A stretch of DNA of 30,040 nt from an uncultured Collinsella sp. (lineage in GTDB: Bacteria; Actinomycetota; Coriobacteriia; Coriobacteriales; Coriobacteriaceae). The DNA lies in NCBI GenBank assembly GCA_958423535.1, contig CATZRJ010000022.1, positions 1-30,040 on the forward strand. The letters are read 5' to 3'. The position numbers and the translations under genes were made by a program. Shown here one piece after another: positions 16,283 through 23,207 of this stretch (position 1 is its first letter; the number at the start of each line of letters is the position of its first letter). The notes below the pieces were generated by a model. The model had not been told where the DNA came from and searched no databases. It saw only the letters and a program-made list of their open reading frames with translations.

Positions 16283-17260
16283 ATGCCAAGTGCTCAGGAG
16301 CTACAACAGCAATTTGGTGAATATCGAGGCGCTATGCCCCGTCCATCGGATTTCGATCTCTTTTGGAAGGACCGTATGGCCGAGGCCGACGCTGTCGAGC
16401 TCGACTACGAGATTGAGGCGGCTTCGGTTGCGGATTCCGCGACCTGTCGGTTTTTCGACCTCTGGTATACCGGCATGTGTGGTGCACGCCTGCATGCCAA
16501 GTACCTTAAACCCGTCTCGGACGAGCCTGTGCCATTGGTACTTCAGTTCCATGGGTATCCGGGTGCAAGCCGCAGCTGGTTTGAGCAGGCGTCGTTTGGG
16601 GGCATGGGCATGGCGCTCATTGCTCTCGATTGTCCTGGCCAAGGAGGCCCCTCCGAGGACATTGGTGGATTTGAGGGCACGACGGTCGCGGGCCATATCG
16701 TCGCCGGTATCGACGGCGACCCGGCCAACCTCTACTATGTCCGCCTACATCAGGATATCCGCATTCTGTGCCGTATCGTTCGCGAGCTCGAGGGCATCGA
16801 TCTTACCCGCGTGTATGTGAACGGCGCATCGCAGGGCGGCGGTTTGGGTATTGCAACTTGCGCGCTTAACAGTGAGTTTATCAATCGCGCCGCCATCCTC
16901 TATCCCTTCCTGTCGGACTTCCGCCTGGTTTGGGATCTGGACGCCGACGATATTGCCTACGAGGGTCTGCGCTATTGGTCGCGTTGGTTTGACGAGGACT
17001 CGACTCGTATCGAGGAAGCCTATGCCAAGCTGGCGTACTTCGATTCCAAGAATTTTGCCCCCATGGTCAAGTGCCCCGTGCTGTTTGGCACGGGCACGGC
17101 CGATATCGTCTGTCCGCCGGCAACGCAGTTTGCGGTGTACAACAACCTGTCCTGCGACAAGCGTCATGAGTTCTTTGAAGGCTTTGGCCACGAGGAGATT
17201 CAGGACTTTGACGATCTGATCATTCCGTTTTTCTGTGAGGGAGGGGAGGCTCATGTCTAA
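16283..17260 (+). CDS. AXE1/CE7-family acetyl esterase, putative sialic acid O-acetylesterase
   Basis: The 326-residue alpha/beta hydrolase resembles acetyl xylan esterase / cephalosporin-C deacetylase (CE7) enzymes, which remove acetyl groups from sugars. No signal peptide is seen, so it should act in the cytoplasm. A full triad is visible: Ser183 in GASQG, Asp274 in GTADIV and His303 in FGHEE; HGYPG contributes the oxyanion region. The family RGQGxS motif reads PGQGGPS, so its Arg is replaced. Placed between the importer and nanA, it would deacetylate O-acetylated sialic acids before lyase action; this is inference. The start at 16283 is chosen because homology begins there (MPSAQELQQQFGEY); the open frame runs upstream into the ATPase gene, and AAAGG is a distant ribosome-binding site. 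Its end overlaps the next gene by eight bases. Codon use is less biased than in the transporter genes. Confidence 0.85.
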   Translation: MPSAQELQQQFGEYRGAMPRPSDFDLFWKDRMAEADAVELDYEIEAASVADSATCRFFDLWYTGMCGARLHAKYLKPVSDEPVPLVLQFHGYPGASRSWFEQASFGGMGMALIALDCPGQGGPSEDIGGFEGTTVAGHIVAGIDGDPANLYYVRLHQDIRILCRIVRELEGIDLTRVYVNGASQGGGLGIATCALNSEFINRAAILYPFLSDFRLVWDLDADDIAYEGLRYWSRWFDEDSTRIEEAYAKLAYFDSKNFAPMVKCPVLFGTGTADIVCPPATQFAVYNNLSCDKRHEFFEGFGHEEIQDFDDLIIPFFCEGGEAHV

Positions 17261-18104
17261 GTGCGAGAGCAATGTTGACGAGCTGATAGTCCCCGGGCTC
17301 GTGGGAATTCCTGGAACGGTTTCGTCAAGGCTCGCAGAATATCAGGACTGGCACGGTGATGTCCAAGCAGATGTTTCTGATTTAGAGACATGCGCTTCGA
17401 ATCTTGAGATTCAAGGCCTGGCCATTACGGCAATTGACTTTGTTAACCCTTGCGCCCGTTACTCGGAGGTTTCCTTTAAGCTCGGTGACGATGCGGTCCA
17501 CGCTCGTTTGATTGAGCCTGTTGGTCGTGCCCGAGTATCTGAGCGTGTGCCGCTGTGCCTGATGTTCCACGACATCGATCGGCCTGTGCGCGGCTGGCAT
17601 CACATGACGAGATTTGCCGCCATGGGGTATGCCGTCCTCGCGCTGGATGACGATGTTGCTGGTGCGGACGACCTGCAGCGGGGGATTGCTTCACCCGCTT
17701 TTGTCGAGCGCGTCCGTTGGGGTTGCGCGATGGCGAAGGTCGCGCGCAATCTTGATGGCGTAGACTCCGATCGCATTTTTGCGTGGGGCGAGGGCCTTGG
17801 CGGCGGCGTCGCGCTGGCGGTTTCCGCTCTGGACGAGCGGGGCCTTGCCTGCACGGCGGTTGCCAATCCAATCCCCGGTGGCCTTGAGGCTCTGTCGTCT
17901 CGGGTGCGCGGATCGGTGCTCATGGGCACATCGCTCATGGATGCCGTGAGCGATCCCAAGGGCCAGTTCGCCGTATTCAACGGTCTTGAGTGTGACCGGA
18001 GGCATATCATCTATGCCAAATACGCTCACGAGCGCATCAATGCGTTCGAAAACGAAGTCGTCGACTTCTTGAACCAAACGTTCTACCCGTGTTCTTTGGC
18101 CTAG
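17253..18104 (+). CDS. Esterase paralogue lacking the nucleophile Ser (pseudo-enzyme)
   Basis: The 283-residue product is a divergent paralogue of the esterase just upstream. C-terminal blocks align closely: QFAVFNGLECDRRH here against QFAVYNNLSCDKRH there. Asp230 (LMDAV) and His259 (AHER) match the triad Asp and His, but the nucleophile elbow reads GEGLG, with Gly181 where Ser183 sits in the partner. Hydrolysis by the usual mechanism is therefore not expected. The frame is intact, and ATG 17253 lies within the end of the upstream gene (8-bp overlap) behind GGGAGG, implying coupled translation. CE7 enzymes form oligomers, so a regulatory or structural subunit of a mixed complex is one possibility; a sugar-binding role or early decay are others. 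No signal peptide is visible. It precedes nanA by 68 bp. Confidence 0.8.
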   Translation: MSKCESNVDELIVPGLVGIPGTVSSRLAEYQDWHGDVQADVSDLETCASNLEIQGLAITAIDFVNPCARYSEVSFKLGDDAVHARLIEPVGRARVSERVPLCLMFHDIDRPVRGWHHMTRFAAMGYAVLALDDDVAGADDLQRGIASPAFVERVRWGCAMAKVARNLDGVDSDRIFAWGEGLGGGVALAVSALDERGLACTAVANPIPGGLEALSSRVRGSVLMGTSLMDAVSDPKGQFAVFNGLECDRRHIIYAKYAHERINAFENEVVDFLNQTFYPCSLA

Positions 18105-18130
18105 ACGGCCTGGACACTGCCAACAAGAGT

Positions 18131-18149
18131 GGGTGGCATAGGGCCGCCC
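18131..18149 (+). repeat. 7-bp hairpin between pseudo-esterase and nanA
   Basis: GGGTGGC (18131-18137) pairs with GCCGCCC (18143-18149) with one G-U pair and a 5-base loop. It lies 12 bases upstream of the AAGGAG of nanA. There is no T tract. Confidence 0.35.
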
Positions 18150-18172
18150 GCCAGACAACTAAGGAGATTCTT

Positions 18173-19093
18173 GTGGCAACTCAGAAATTCACCGGCGTTA
18201 TCCCTCCCGTCGTTGTTCCCGATACCGAAGATCACCAGCTTGATGTTGTCTCCTTTGAGCGCAGCATCAACCGCATGATCGATGCCGGCGTCGATGGCCT
18301 GTTCTTCCTGGGCTCCTCGGGCGAGGTCGTCTTCTCCACCGACGAGCGCCGTCGCCAGATTGTCGCCGAGGCCGTGCGCATCGTCGACCACCGCGTTCCC
18401 GTCCTGGTCGGCATCATCGATACCGAGACCGAGCGCATGATCGAGCATGGTAAGGTCGCTCAGGAGCTGGGCGCCGATGCGCTTGTCGCCACCTGCCCGT
18501 TCTATGCCCTGCAGGGCATGACCGAGGTCGAGGAGCACTTCCGCATCCTGCACGAGGAGCTCGACCTGCCCATCTTCGCCTACGACATCCCCGTGTGCGT
18601 CCACACCAAGCTCCCCTGGAAGCTCCTTGCCAAGCTCGGCGCCGAGGGCGTCCTGGCCGGCGTCAAGGATTCCTCGGGTGATGACATCTCGTTCCGCTAC
18701 CTCGTTCAGGAGAACGAGAAGAACGGCCACCCGATGAGCATCCTCACCGGTCACGAGGTCGTCGTCGACGGTGCTTACCTCGGCGGCGCCGACGGCTCCG
18801 TCCCGGGTCTCGCCAACGTTGAGCCCGAGGGCTACGTGCGTCAGTGGAAGGCCGCTCAGGCCGGCGACTGGGCTACCGTCAAGGCCGAGCAGGATCGCCT
18901 CAACGAGATTTCCCACATCTGGGATGTCACCTCGGGCGTCCAGGGCTATGCCGGTGGCGTCGGCGCCTTCAAGACCGCTATGAACCTCATGGGCATCTTC
19001 GACAGCCCGACCATGCCGCGCCCGGTGAAGGCCATGACCGGCGAGAACGTCGAGGCGATTAAGAAGGTCCTCCAGGACAACGGTCTCCTGTAA
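18173..19093 (+). CDS. nanA: N-acetylneuraminate lyase (DHDPS/NAL family)
   Basis: The 306-residue protein is a class I aldolase of the dihydrodipicolinate synthase / N-acetylneuraminate lyase family. Tyr137 (in AYDIP) and the Schiff-base Lys165 (in GVKDSSGD) fall at the same numbers as in E. coli NanA; GSSGE replaces the family GSTGE loop near 44-48. The proposed reaction splits N-acetylneuraminate into N-acetylmannosamine and pyruvate in the cytoplasm. Family alone does not exclude another 2-keto acid aldolase; the adjacent ROK kinase and NanE support NanA strongly. The start is GTG 18173 with AAGGAG six bases upstream; a longer frame from 18089 overlaps the previous gene and lacks support. 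Codons are strongly biased as in the transporter genes, unlike the two esterase genes just upstream. Confidence 0.88.
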   Translation: MATQKFTGVIPPVVVPDTEDHQLDVVSFERSINRMIDAGVDGLFFLGSSGEVVFSTDERRRQIVAEAVRIVDHRVPVLVGIIDTETERMIEHGKVAQELGADALVATCPFYALQGMTEVEEHFRILHEELDLPIFAYDIPVCVHTKLPWKLLAKLGAEGVLAGVKDSSGDDISFRYLVQENEKNGHPMSILTGHEVVVDGAYLGGADGSVPGLANVEPEGYVRQWKAAQAGDWATVKAEQDRLNEISHIWDVTSGVQGYAGGVGAFKTAMNLMGIFDSPTMPRPVKAMTGENVEAIKKVLQDNGLL

Positions 19094-19107
19094 AGCTTCC
19101 CCAGGCA

Positions 19108-19181
19108 CCCGATCTTGGGGCTCAAGTGGTCGGGCGTGACCCATTAGGTCAACGCCCGACCACTTTCACCCCAACCTCGGG
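19108..19181 (+). repeat. 29-bp interrupted hairpin between nanA and nanK
   Basis: A long inverted repeat has four helical blocks: CCCGA/TCGGG, TTGGGG/CCCCAA, a perfect 14-bp core (19124-19137 with 19152-19165) and GACC/GGTC closing a CATTA loop. They are separated by a 2x2 and a 3x3 internal loop and one bulged A. No T tract follows, so a plain terminator is doubtful. It may be a mRNA stabiliser, processing site or dispersed intergenic repeat. Confidence 0.75.
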
Positions 19182-19265
19182 CACTTGGAAAACCTTTACC
19201 GCGCTGTGACGGCTAGCCTGACGGCGCATTTCCTGTAGTTGTTTTTATCTCCTAAGGAGAACGAC

Positions 19266-20231
19266 ATGGAGAACAAGTACGTCTGCTCTGTCGATATCGG
19301 CGGAACTAAGATCGCGACCGCCATCATGGAGTACCCGGCTGACGGTAGTGTGCCCCATCCTGTTTTTGAGGCCGAGGTTCCTACCGAGGCCCAAGAGGGC
19401 GGCGAGGCCGTCTTCCAGCGTATCGAGGCGTCCATCAAGGCCGCTCTTGAGGCGAATCCCGATGTCGAGGTCCTCGGTGTCGGTATCGGTGCCGCAGGCG
19501 TCGTCGATCCCAAGACGGGCGCCATCGCGTATGCCAACGAGATTATGCCCGGCTGGTCCGGCGTTCAGTTGGGGCCGCGTCTGCGCGAGGACCTTGGTCT
19601 TCCCGTTGCCGTTGTGGGCGACGTGCAGGCTCATGCTCTGGGCGAGGCCCACTGGGGCGTCGGCAAGGGCAAGTTCTCCGTCTTGTGCCTTGGCATCGGT
19701 ACGGGCATCGGCGGCGCATATGTCGAGAACGGCCGCGTGATGCAGGGCTTCCATGGCGCTGCCGGTCATATGGGCCACATCGAGTGCTCGGCTGCCGCCG
19801 GCATTCCCTGCGCCTGCGGCCGTTCTGGCCATCTAGAGTCGGTTGCTTCGGGCACTTCCATTGGTCGTATGTACGATGAGCGCTTCGGTCGCGTCGACCC
19901 CAGCCGTCCTTCGGTCGGTCGCGACGTGAACGACCTGTGCCGTGCGGGCGACGCAAAGGCGACCGAGGTCATCCATGACGCCGGCTTTGCGCTGGGTGCC
20001 AGCTTGGGCTCGCTCGCTAACATTCTGGACCCTGAGGTCATCGTGCTTTCGGGCGGCGTGATTCACCAAGGTCCCGATTGGCGTTCGCAGACGTGGAAGG
20101 ATTCGGTGCACGAGGGCTATGCCAGCCAGGCGCTCGATCCGCTTCAGGACACGCCGATCCTTATCGGTTCTCTGGAGGGTGATGCTCCGCTCATCGGTGC
20201 CGCCGAACACCTTCTTGCATCGTTGAAGTAA
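19266..20231 (+). CDS. nanK: ROK-family sugar kinase, probable N-acetylmannosamine kinase
   Basis: The 321-residue protein is a ROK kinase. The ATP-binding DIGGTK is at residues 10-15, the probable catalytic Asp119 in VGDVQAHALGE, and the GIGTGIGG loop follows. The ROK zinc-site region has His168/His171 in AGHMGHIE and CAC-GRSGH at 182-189; the last Cys of the usual CxCGxxGC is His189. It would phosphorylate N-acetylmannosamine to the 6-phosphate using ATP. ROK kinases also act on glucose, fructose or GlcNAc, so the substrate call depends on the nanA and nanE neighbours. The ATG at 19266 follows AAGGAG by six bases; a TTG-initiated extension of nine residues is less likely. Long hairpins flank the gene on both sides. 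Confidence 0.85.
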   Translation: MENKYVCSVDIGGTKIATAIMEYPADGSVPHPVFEAEVPTEAQEGGEAVFQRIEASIKAALEANPDVEVLGVGIGAAGVVDPKTGAIAYANEIMPGWSGVQLGPRLREDLGLPVAVVGDVQAHALGEAHWGVGKGKFSVLCLGIGTGIGGAYVENGRVMQGFHGAAGHMGHIECSAAAGIPCACGRSGHLESVASGTSIGRMYDERFGRVDPSRPSVGRDVNDLCRAGDAKATEVIHDAGFALGASLGSLANILDPEVIVLSGGVIHQGPDWRSQTWKDSVHEGYASQALDPLQDTPILIGSLEGDAPLIGAAEHLLASLK

Positions 20232-20248
20232 ACATAACTACCAAGTGC

Positions 20249-20353
20249 GCCTTCTGAGGTGCCGCAGATTGACGTGAAAGAGGAGCGAAGCGTACTTCGG
20301 TACGCGAGCGACGGTTTGAACGTCAAGGTGCGGTGTCTCAGAAGGCTGTTTTT
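20249..20353 (+). terminator. Large 28-bp hairpin with UUCG loop and T tract between nanK and nanE
   Basis: GCCTTCTGAG (20249-20258) pairs with CTCAGAAGGC (20337-20346). Inner helices are CCGCA/TGCGG and TTGACGT/ACGTCAA, and the top is GCGTAC-TTCG-GTACGC (20290-20305), a C(UUCG)G tetraloop. TGTTTTTG follows the stem, as in an intrinsic terminator. The structure is much larger than an ordinary terminator and sits only 20 bases before nanE, so it may attenuate nanE or mark a dispersed repeat. GAGCGA occurs twice in the top part (20283 and 20306). Confidence 0.7.
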
Positions 20354-20372
20354 GAGAAAGGTTGAGTCGAAC

Positions 20373-21059
20373 ATGACCGTTGATCCTTTGATTCAGTCCC
20401 TGAAGGGCAAGCTCGTCGTGAGCGTTCAGGCGTATATGGGCGAGCCGCTTCGTACGCCCGAGACCATGGCTCAAATGTCTCGCGCTTGCGAGCTCGGCGG
20501 CGCCGCCGCCATTCGCTGCCAAGGCCTTGCCGACATTGCCGCCATTAAGGGTCGCTGTGAGGTTCCTGTTATCGGCCTGTGGAAGGATGGACACGAGGGC
20601 GTCTACATCACGCCGACGCTGCGCCACGCTCGCGCCTGCGTTGCTGCGGGTGCCGATATTGTGGCGATTGACGCCACCGATCGCCCACGTCCCGATGGCA
20701 AGTCGGTCGAGGATACCTTCCGCCCGCTGCACGAGGAGGGCGTGCTCCTGATGGCCGACTGTGCCACCATCGAGGATATTCGTCGTGCTGTCGACATGGG
20801 CTTCGACCTGGTGTCCACCACGCTTTCTCATGGTGTCGCCGCTATCGACTGCACCATGGCCGATGGCCCCGATCTGCCGCTTCTGCGTCAGGCGACCGAG
20901 GAATTCCCCGGTCTTCCCATCATCTGCGAGGGCCGCGTGCACACGCCCGAGGAGGCCCGCGCCGCGATTGATGCGGGCGCCTGGGCCGTTGTCGTCGGCA
21001 CCGCCATCACGCACCCCACGAGTATTACAAGTTGGTTCAAGGCTGCGCTTGAGGCGTAA
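20373..21059 (+). CDS. nanE: N-acetylmannosamine-6-phosphate 2-epimerase
   Basis: The 228-residue protein has the usual NanE length (about 230) and TIM-barrel motifs: AIRCQGLADI near 49-58, GLWKDG with Lys71 at the catalytic Lys position, AIDATDRPRPDG, STTLSHG and ICEGRVHTPEEA with Glu186, then the phosphate-binding VVGTAITHP. It converts ManNAc-6-P to GlcNAc-6-P, the last dedicated step of sialic acid use before NagA/NagB. STTLSHG replaces the common STTLSGYT. The start at 20373 is where homology begins; the open frame extends back to 20259 through the hairpin and should be ignored. The ribosome-binding site (AAAGG at about 20357) is rather distant. A strong terminator follows at 21111, closing the cassette. 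Confidence 0.93.
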   Translation: MTVDPLIQSLKGKLVVSVQAYMGEPLRTPETMAQMSRACELGGAAAIRCQGLADIAAIKGRCEVPVIGLWKDGHEGVYITPTLRHARACVAAGADIVAIDATDRPRPDGKSVEDTFRPLHEEGVLLMADCATIEDIRRAVDMGFDLVSTTLSHGVAAIDCTMADGPDLPLLRQATEEFPGLPIICEGRVHTPEEARAAIDAGAWAVVVGTAITHPTSITSWFKAALEA

Positions 21060-21110
21060 GACAGGCCTCGTATCCGCTTGGGGCGGTATACTCAATAAAG
21101 GCAATTGATC

Positions 21111-21146
21111 GCGCGGGATCCGCTGGCCGGGTCCCGCGCTTGTTTT
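21111..21146 (+). terminator. Rho-independent terminator ending the nan cassette
   Basis: GCGCGGGATCC (21111-21121) pairs with GGGTCCCGCGC (21129-21139; one G-U), a 7-base loop between, followed by TTGTTTT. This is a strong terminator 51 bases after the nanE stop and immediately ahead of the rapZ ribosome-binding site. A TATACT -10-like box at 21087-21092 lies upstream of it, so a rapZ transcript from there would pass through this hairpin. Confidence 0.85.
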
Positions 21147-21157
21147 AGGAGGCACAC

Positions 21158-22078
21158 ATGCAAAAGGGAGATGCCATGGATGCGGCGGAGCGCTCGGAGC
21201 GCATCCCCGATATCGTCATCATCACCGGAATGTCCGGATCGGGCCGAACGCAGGCCATGCATGTGTTCGAGGACATGGGCTACTTTTGTATCGACAACTT
21301 GCCTCCGCGTCTGATTGCCCAGCTTGCCGAACTCGTCGGCATCAATACGGGCGTGGGCAGGCATCTTGCCGTCACCTGCGACCTGCGTAGCCAGGGCTTG
21401 TTCGATGAGCTGCTCGATGCCGTTGCCGCGCTCGAGGAGCGCGAGATGAGCTGTGACATCGTGTTTCTCGAGGCCTCTGACGAGGTGCTGATCCGTCGTT
21501 ATAGCGAAAACCGCCGCCGCCATCCCATTGCCAAGCCGGGGGAGACTACGGCCGATGCGATTCAGCGCGAGCGTCTGCAGCTGCAGGGCGTTCGCGACCG
21601 AGCTGACATGATTATCGATACGAGCCGCTTGCGCACTTCTGCTCTGCGCAATAAATTGCGCATGGCGTTCTCCGAGCTGTCCGACCAGCAGCTCATGGAC
21701 GTTCACGTGTTCTCGTTTGGCTTTAAGCACGGCATGCCCGTCGAGGCGGACATTATGATCGACGTTCGCTTCCTGCCCAATCCGTTCTACGATCCCGAGA
21801 TGCGCACCATGACCGGTCTCGATAAGAAAGTCTCCGACTTTGTTCTGGACCATCCCAAGACCCAGGAGTTCTGGAAGGCCTGGACGCAGCTGCTCGATAC
21901 GGTCATGCCCGGCTATATCGCGGAGGGCAAGCCACAGCTTTCTATTGCCATCGGCTGCACGGGCGGTCAACACCGCAGCGTTGCCATCGCCGAGGCCACG
22001 GCACGTTATTTGGAAGGCGCCCAATATCACGTGAGTATTTCCCATCGCGACCTGTCGCGCGCCAACACGAAAGCATAG
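21158..22078 (+). CDS. rapZ: RapZ/YvcJ-family nucleotide-binding protein
   Basis: The 306-residue protein has the RapZ architecture: an N-terminal P-loop domain (GMSGSGRT at 24-31) with the conserved DMGYFCIDNLPP segment, FLEASDEVLIRRYSENRRRHP in the middle, and the C-terminal SFGFKHGMP, FLPNPF and GCTGGQHRSV motifs. In E. coli RapZ is an RNA-binding adaptor sensing glucosamine-6-phosphate; in Gram-positive bacteria the role is less clear. The P-loop Lys is Arg30, as I recall for actinobacterial homologues. ATG 21158 follows AGGAGG by five bases; an in-frame ATG at 21176 is an alternative. whiA follows after six bases. The usual gene between them in Actinobacteria and Bacillus, yvcK, is absent. 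Confidence 0.95.
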   Translation: MQKGDAMDAAERSERIPDIVIITGMSGSGRTQAMHVFEDMGYFCIDNLPPRLIAQLAELVGINTGVGRHLAVTCDLRSQGLFDELLDAVAALEEREMSCDIVFLEASDEVLIRRYSENRRRHPIAKPGETTADAIQRERLQLQGVRDRADMIIDTSRLRTSALRNKLRMAFSELSDQQLMDVHVFSFGFKHGMPVEADIMIDVRFLPNPFYDPEMRTMTGLDKKVSDFVLDHPKTQEFWKAWTQLLDTVMPGYIAEGKPQLSIAIGCTGGQHRSVAIAEATARYLEGAQYHVSISHRDLSRANTKA

Positions 22079-22084
22079 GTCTGC

Positions 22085-23014
22085 ATGTCGTTTACCGCCG
22101 AGGTGCGTGACGAGCTCGCGCGCTGCGAACCCGAATGTGAATACTGCGATTTGTCGACGCTTGCCGCCCTGACGCGTGTGAGCGGTACACTTTCGCTGGC
22201 CGGCTCCGGGCGGTATCGTTTGACGGTCGCGACCGAGACGGGTGCCGTCGCGCGCACGATGATCACACTGACGCATCGCATTCTTAAGCTCAAAACGGAA
22301 TTCACCGTTCGTAAATCGGTCTTGCATAAGGTCCGTAACTATCTCATTACCCTGCCCGATCAGCCCGACCTGGACAAGGCTCTGGTGCTGCTGGGCATTC
22401 TAGACCGCAGGGGAGGGCTCGTCGCTGGTGTTCCCCGGCACATCGTTGCCCGTCCCTGCTGCAGACTTGCCTACATCCGCGGCGCGCTCATCGCCGGCGG
22501 TTTCGTGGCCGATCCACGCGGCGATTTTCATTTGGAGATTGCGGTGCAGGGCGAGCAATATGCCAAGGGACTTTGCGATTTGTTGGAGCAGATTGGGGTC
22601 CATGCGCGTGTTAATGCACGGCGCGGATCCTTTGCTGTCTACATTAAGAGCGCCGAGGAGATCGAGCAGCTCCTAAAGCTGGTCGGCGCCAAGCGCAGCG
22701 TTGCCGAGATCGAGGAAGCACGCGCGGTCAAATTGGTTAAGAACGACGTAAACCGTCGCGTGAATGCCGAACTGGCCAATCAGACCAGAAGTGCGGGTGC
22801 CGCCCAGCATCAGCTTGCGTTGATCGATGAGCTCGAACAGCGGGGTTTGCGCGACACGCTTCCGGATGCCTTGGCAGTCTTTTGTGACCTGCGCGAGCGC
22901 TATCCCGATCTGTCGCTGCGTGATTTGGGGGAGATGGCTGACCCTCCCTTGTCGAAGTCTGCCCTGTACCATCGCGTTTTGAGGCTTGAAAAGCTCATTG
23001 AAGCAAACAAGTAG
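22085..23014 (+). CDS. whiA: DNA-binding protein WhiA
   Basis: WhiA is a conserved Gram-positive DNA-binding protein: a sporulation regulator in Streptomyces and linked to cell division and chromosome segregation in Bacillus. The 309-residue product begins with the typical MSFTAEVRDELA, has a LAGLIDADG-like central domain (AYIRGALIAGGFVADP near 136-151), and a C-terminal helix-turn-helix region including LRDLGEMADPPLSKSALYHRVLRLEKL. It starts six bases after rapZ, so the two are probably cotranscribed. Length fits the family (about 305-330). Confidence 0.95.
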   Translation: MSFTAEVRDELARCEPECEYCDLSTLAALTRVSGTLSLAGSGRYRLTVATETGAVARTMITLTHRILKLKTEFTVRKSVLHKVRNYLITLPDQPDLDKALVLLGILDRRGGLVAGVPRHIVARPCCRLAYIRGALIAGGFVADPRGDFHLEIAVQGEQYAKGLCDLLEQIGVHARVNARRGSFAVYIKSAEEIEQLLKLVGAKRSVAEIEEARAVKLVKNDVNRRVNAELANQTRSAGAAQHQLALIDELEQRGLRDTLPDALAVFCDLRERYPDLSLRDLGEMADPPLSKSALYHRVLRLEKLIEANK

Positions 23015-23059
23015 TTTGAAGTATCGACTTATATACGGATTTAGCTGCTATTTTATTCT

Positions 23060-23073
23060 TTAAAACGTTTTAA
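23060..23073. promoter_or_regulatory. 14-bp perfect palindrome TTAAAACGTTTTAA upstream of gap
   Basis: The palindrome with a central CG resembles operators of LacI-family regulators. It lies in the AT-rich 193-bp gap between whiA and gap, about 55 bases upstream of a TATATT box (23129-23134). The core AAAACGTT is shared with three other intergenic regions of the window. Confidence 0.5.
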
Positions 23074-23128
23074 CGTAAATTTGATTTTCAATTTCGAGCA
23101 TTCTCGTGAAATTCAAGTCAAAAAAAAG

Positions 23129-23134
23129 GTATAT
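23129..23134 (+). promoter_or_regulatory. -10-like TATATT upstream of gap
   Basis: TATATT matches the -10 consensus at five of six bases and follows an A-rich tract. No strong -35 was found at the right distance. Transcription from about 23141 would give a leader of roughly 65 bases before gap, ending in AAAGGAG. Confidence 0.35.
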
Positions 23135-23207
23135 TAGGCGAGTGGTTAGTTTGTGGGCCTCAACGGCGGGCGCTGTAGCTCGCGGGGGCCTTACGAAAGG
23201 AGACACA

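Noticed and set aside
19094..19265. An insertion-sequence remnant around the long inverted repeat
   Set aside because: There is no transposase fragment or flanking target duplication; the symmetry is a single hairpin.
19797..19835. His189 replacing the last Cys of the ROK zinc motif as evidence of a non-functional kinase
   Set aside because: The other zinc-site residues and the catalytic Asp119 are intact, and His can serve as a zinc ligand.
21227..21250. Arg in place of Lys in the RapZ P-loop (GMSGSGRT) as a sign of inactivation
   Set aside because: Actinobacterial RapZ homologues commonly have Arg here as far as I recall, and the rest of the protein is well conserved.
23106..23207. GTG-initiated N-terminal extension of gap
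   Set aside because: It contains the promoter-like TATATT and adds 34 residues absent from the family; the ATG at 23208 has an ideal ribosome-binding site.
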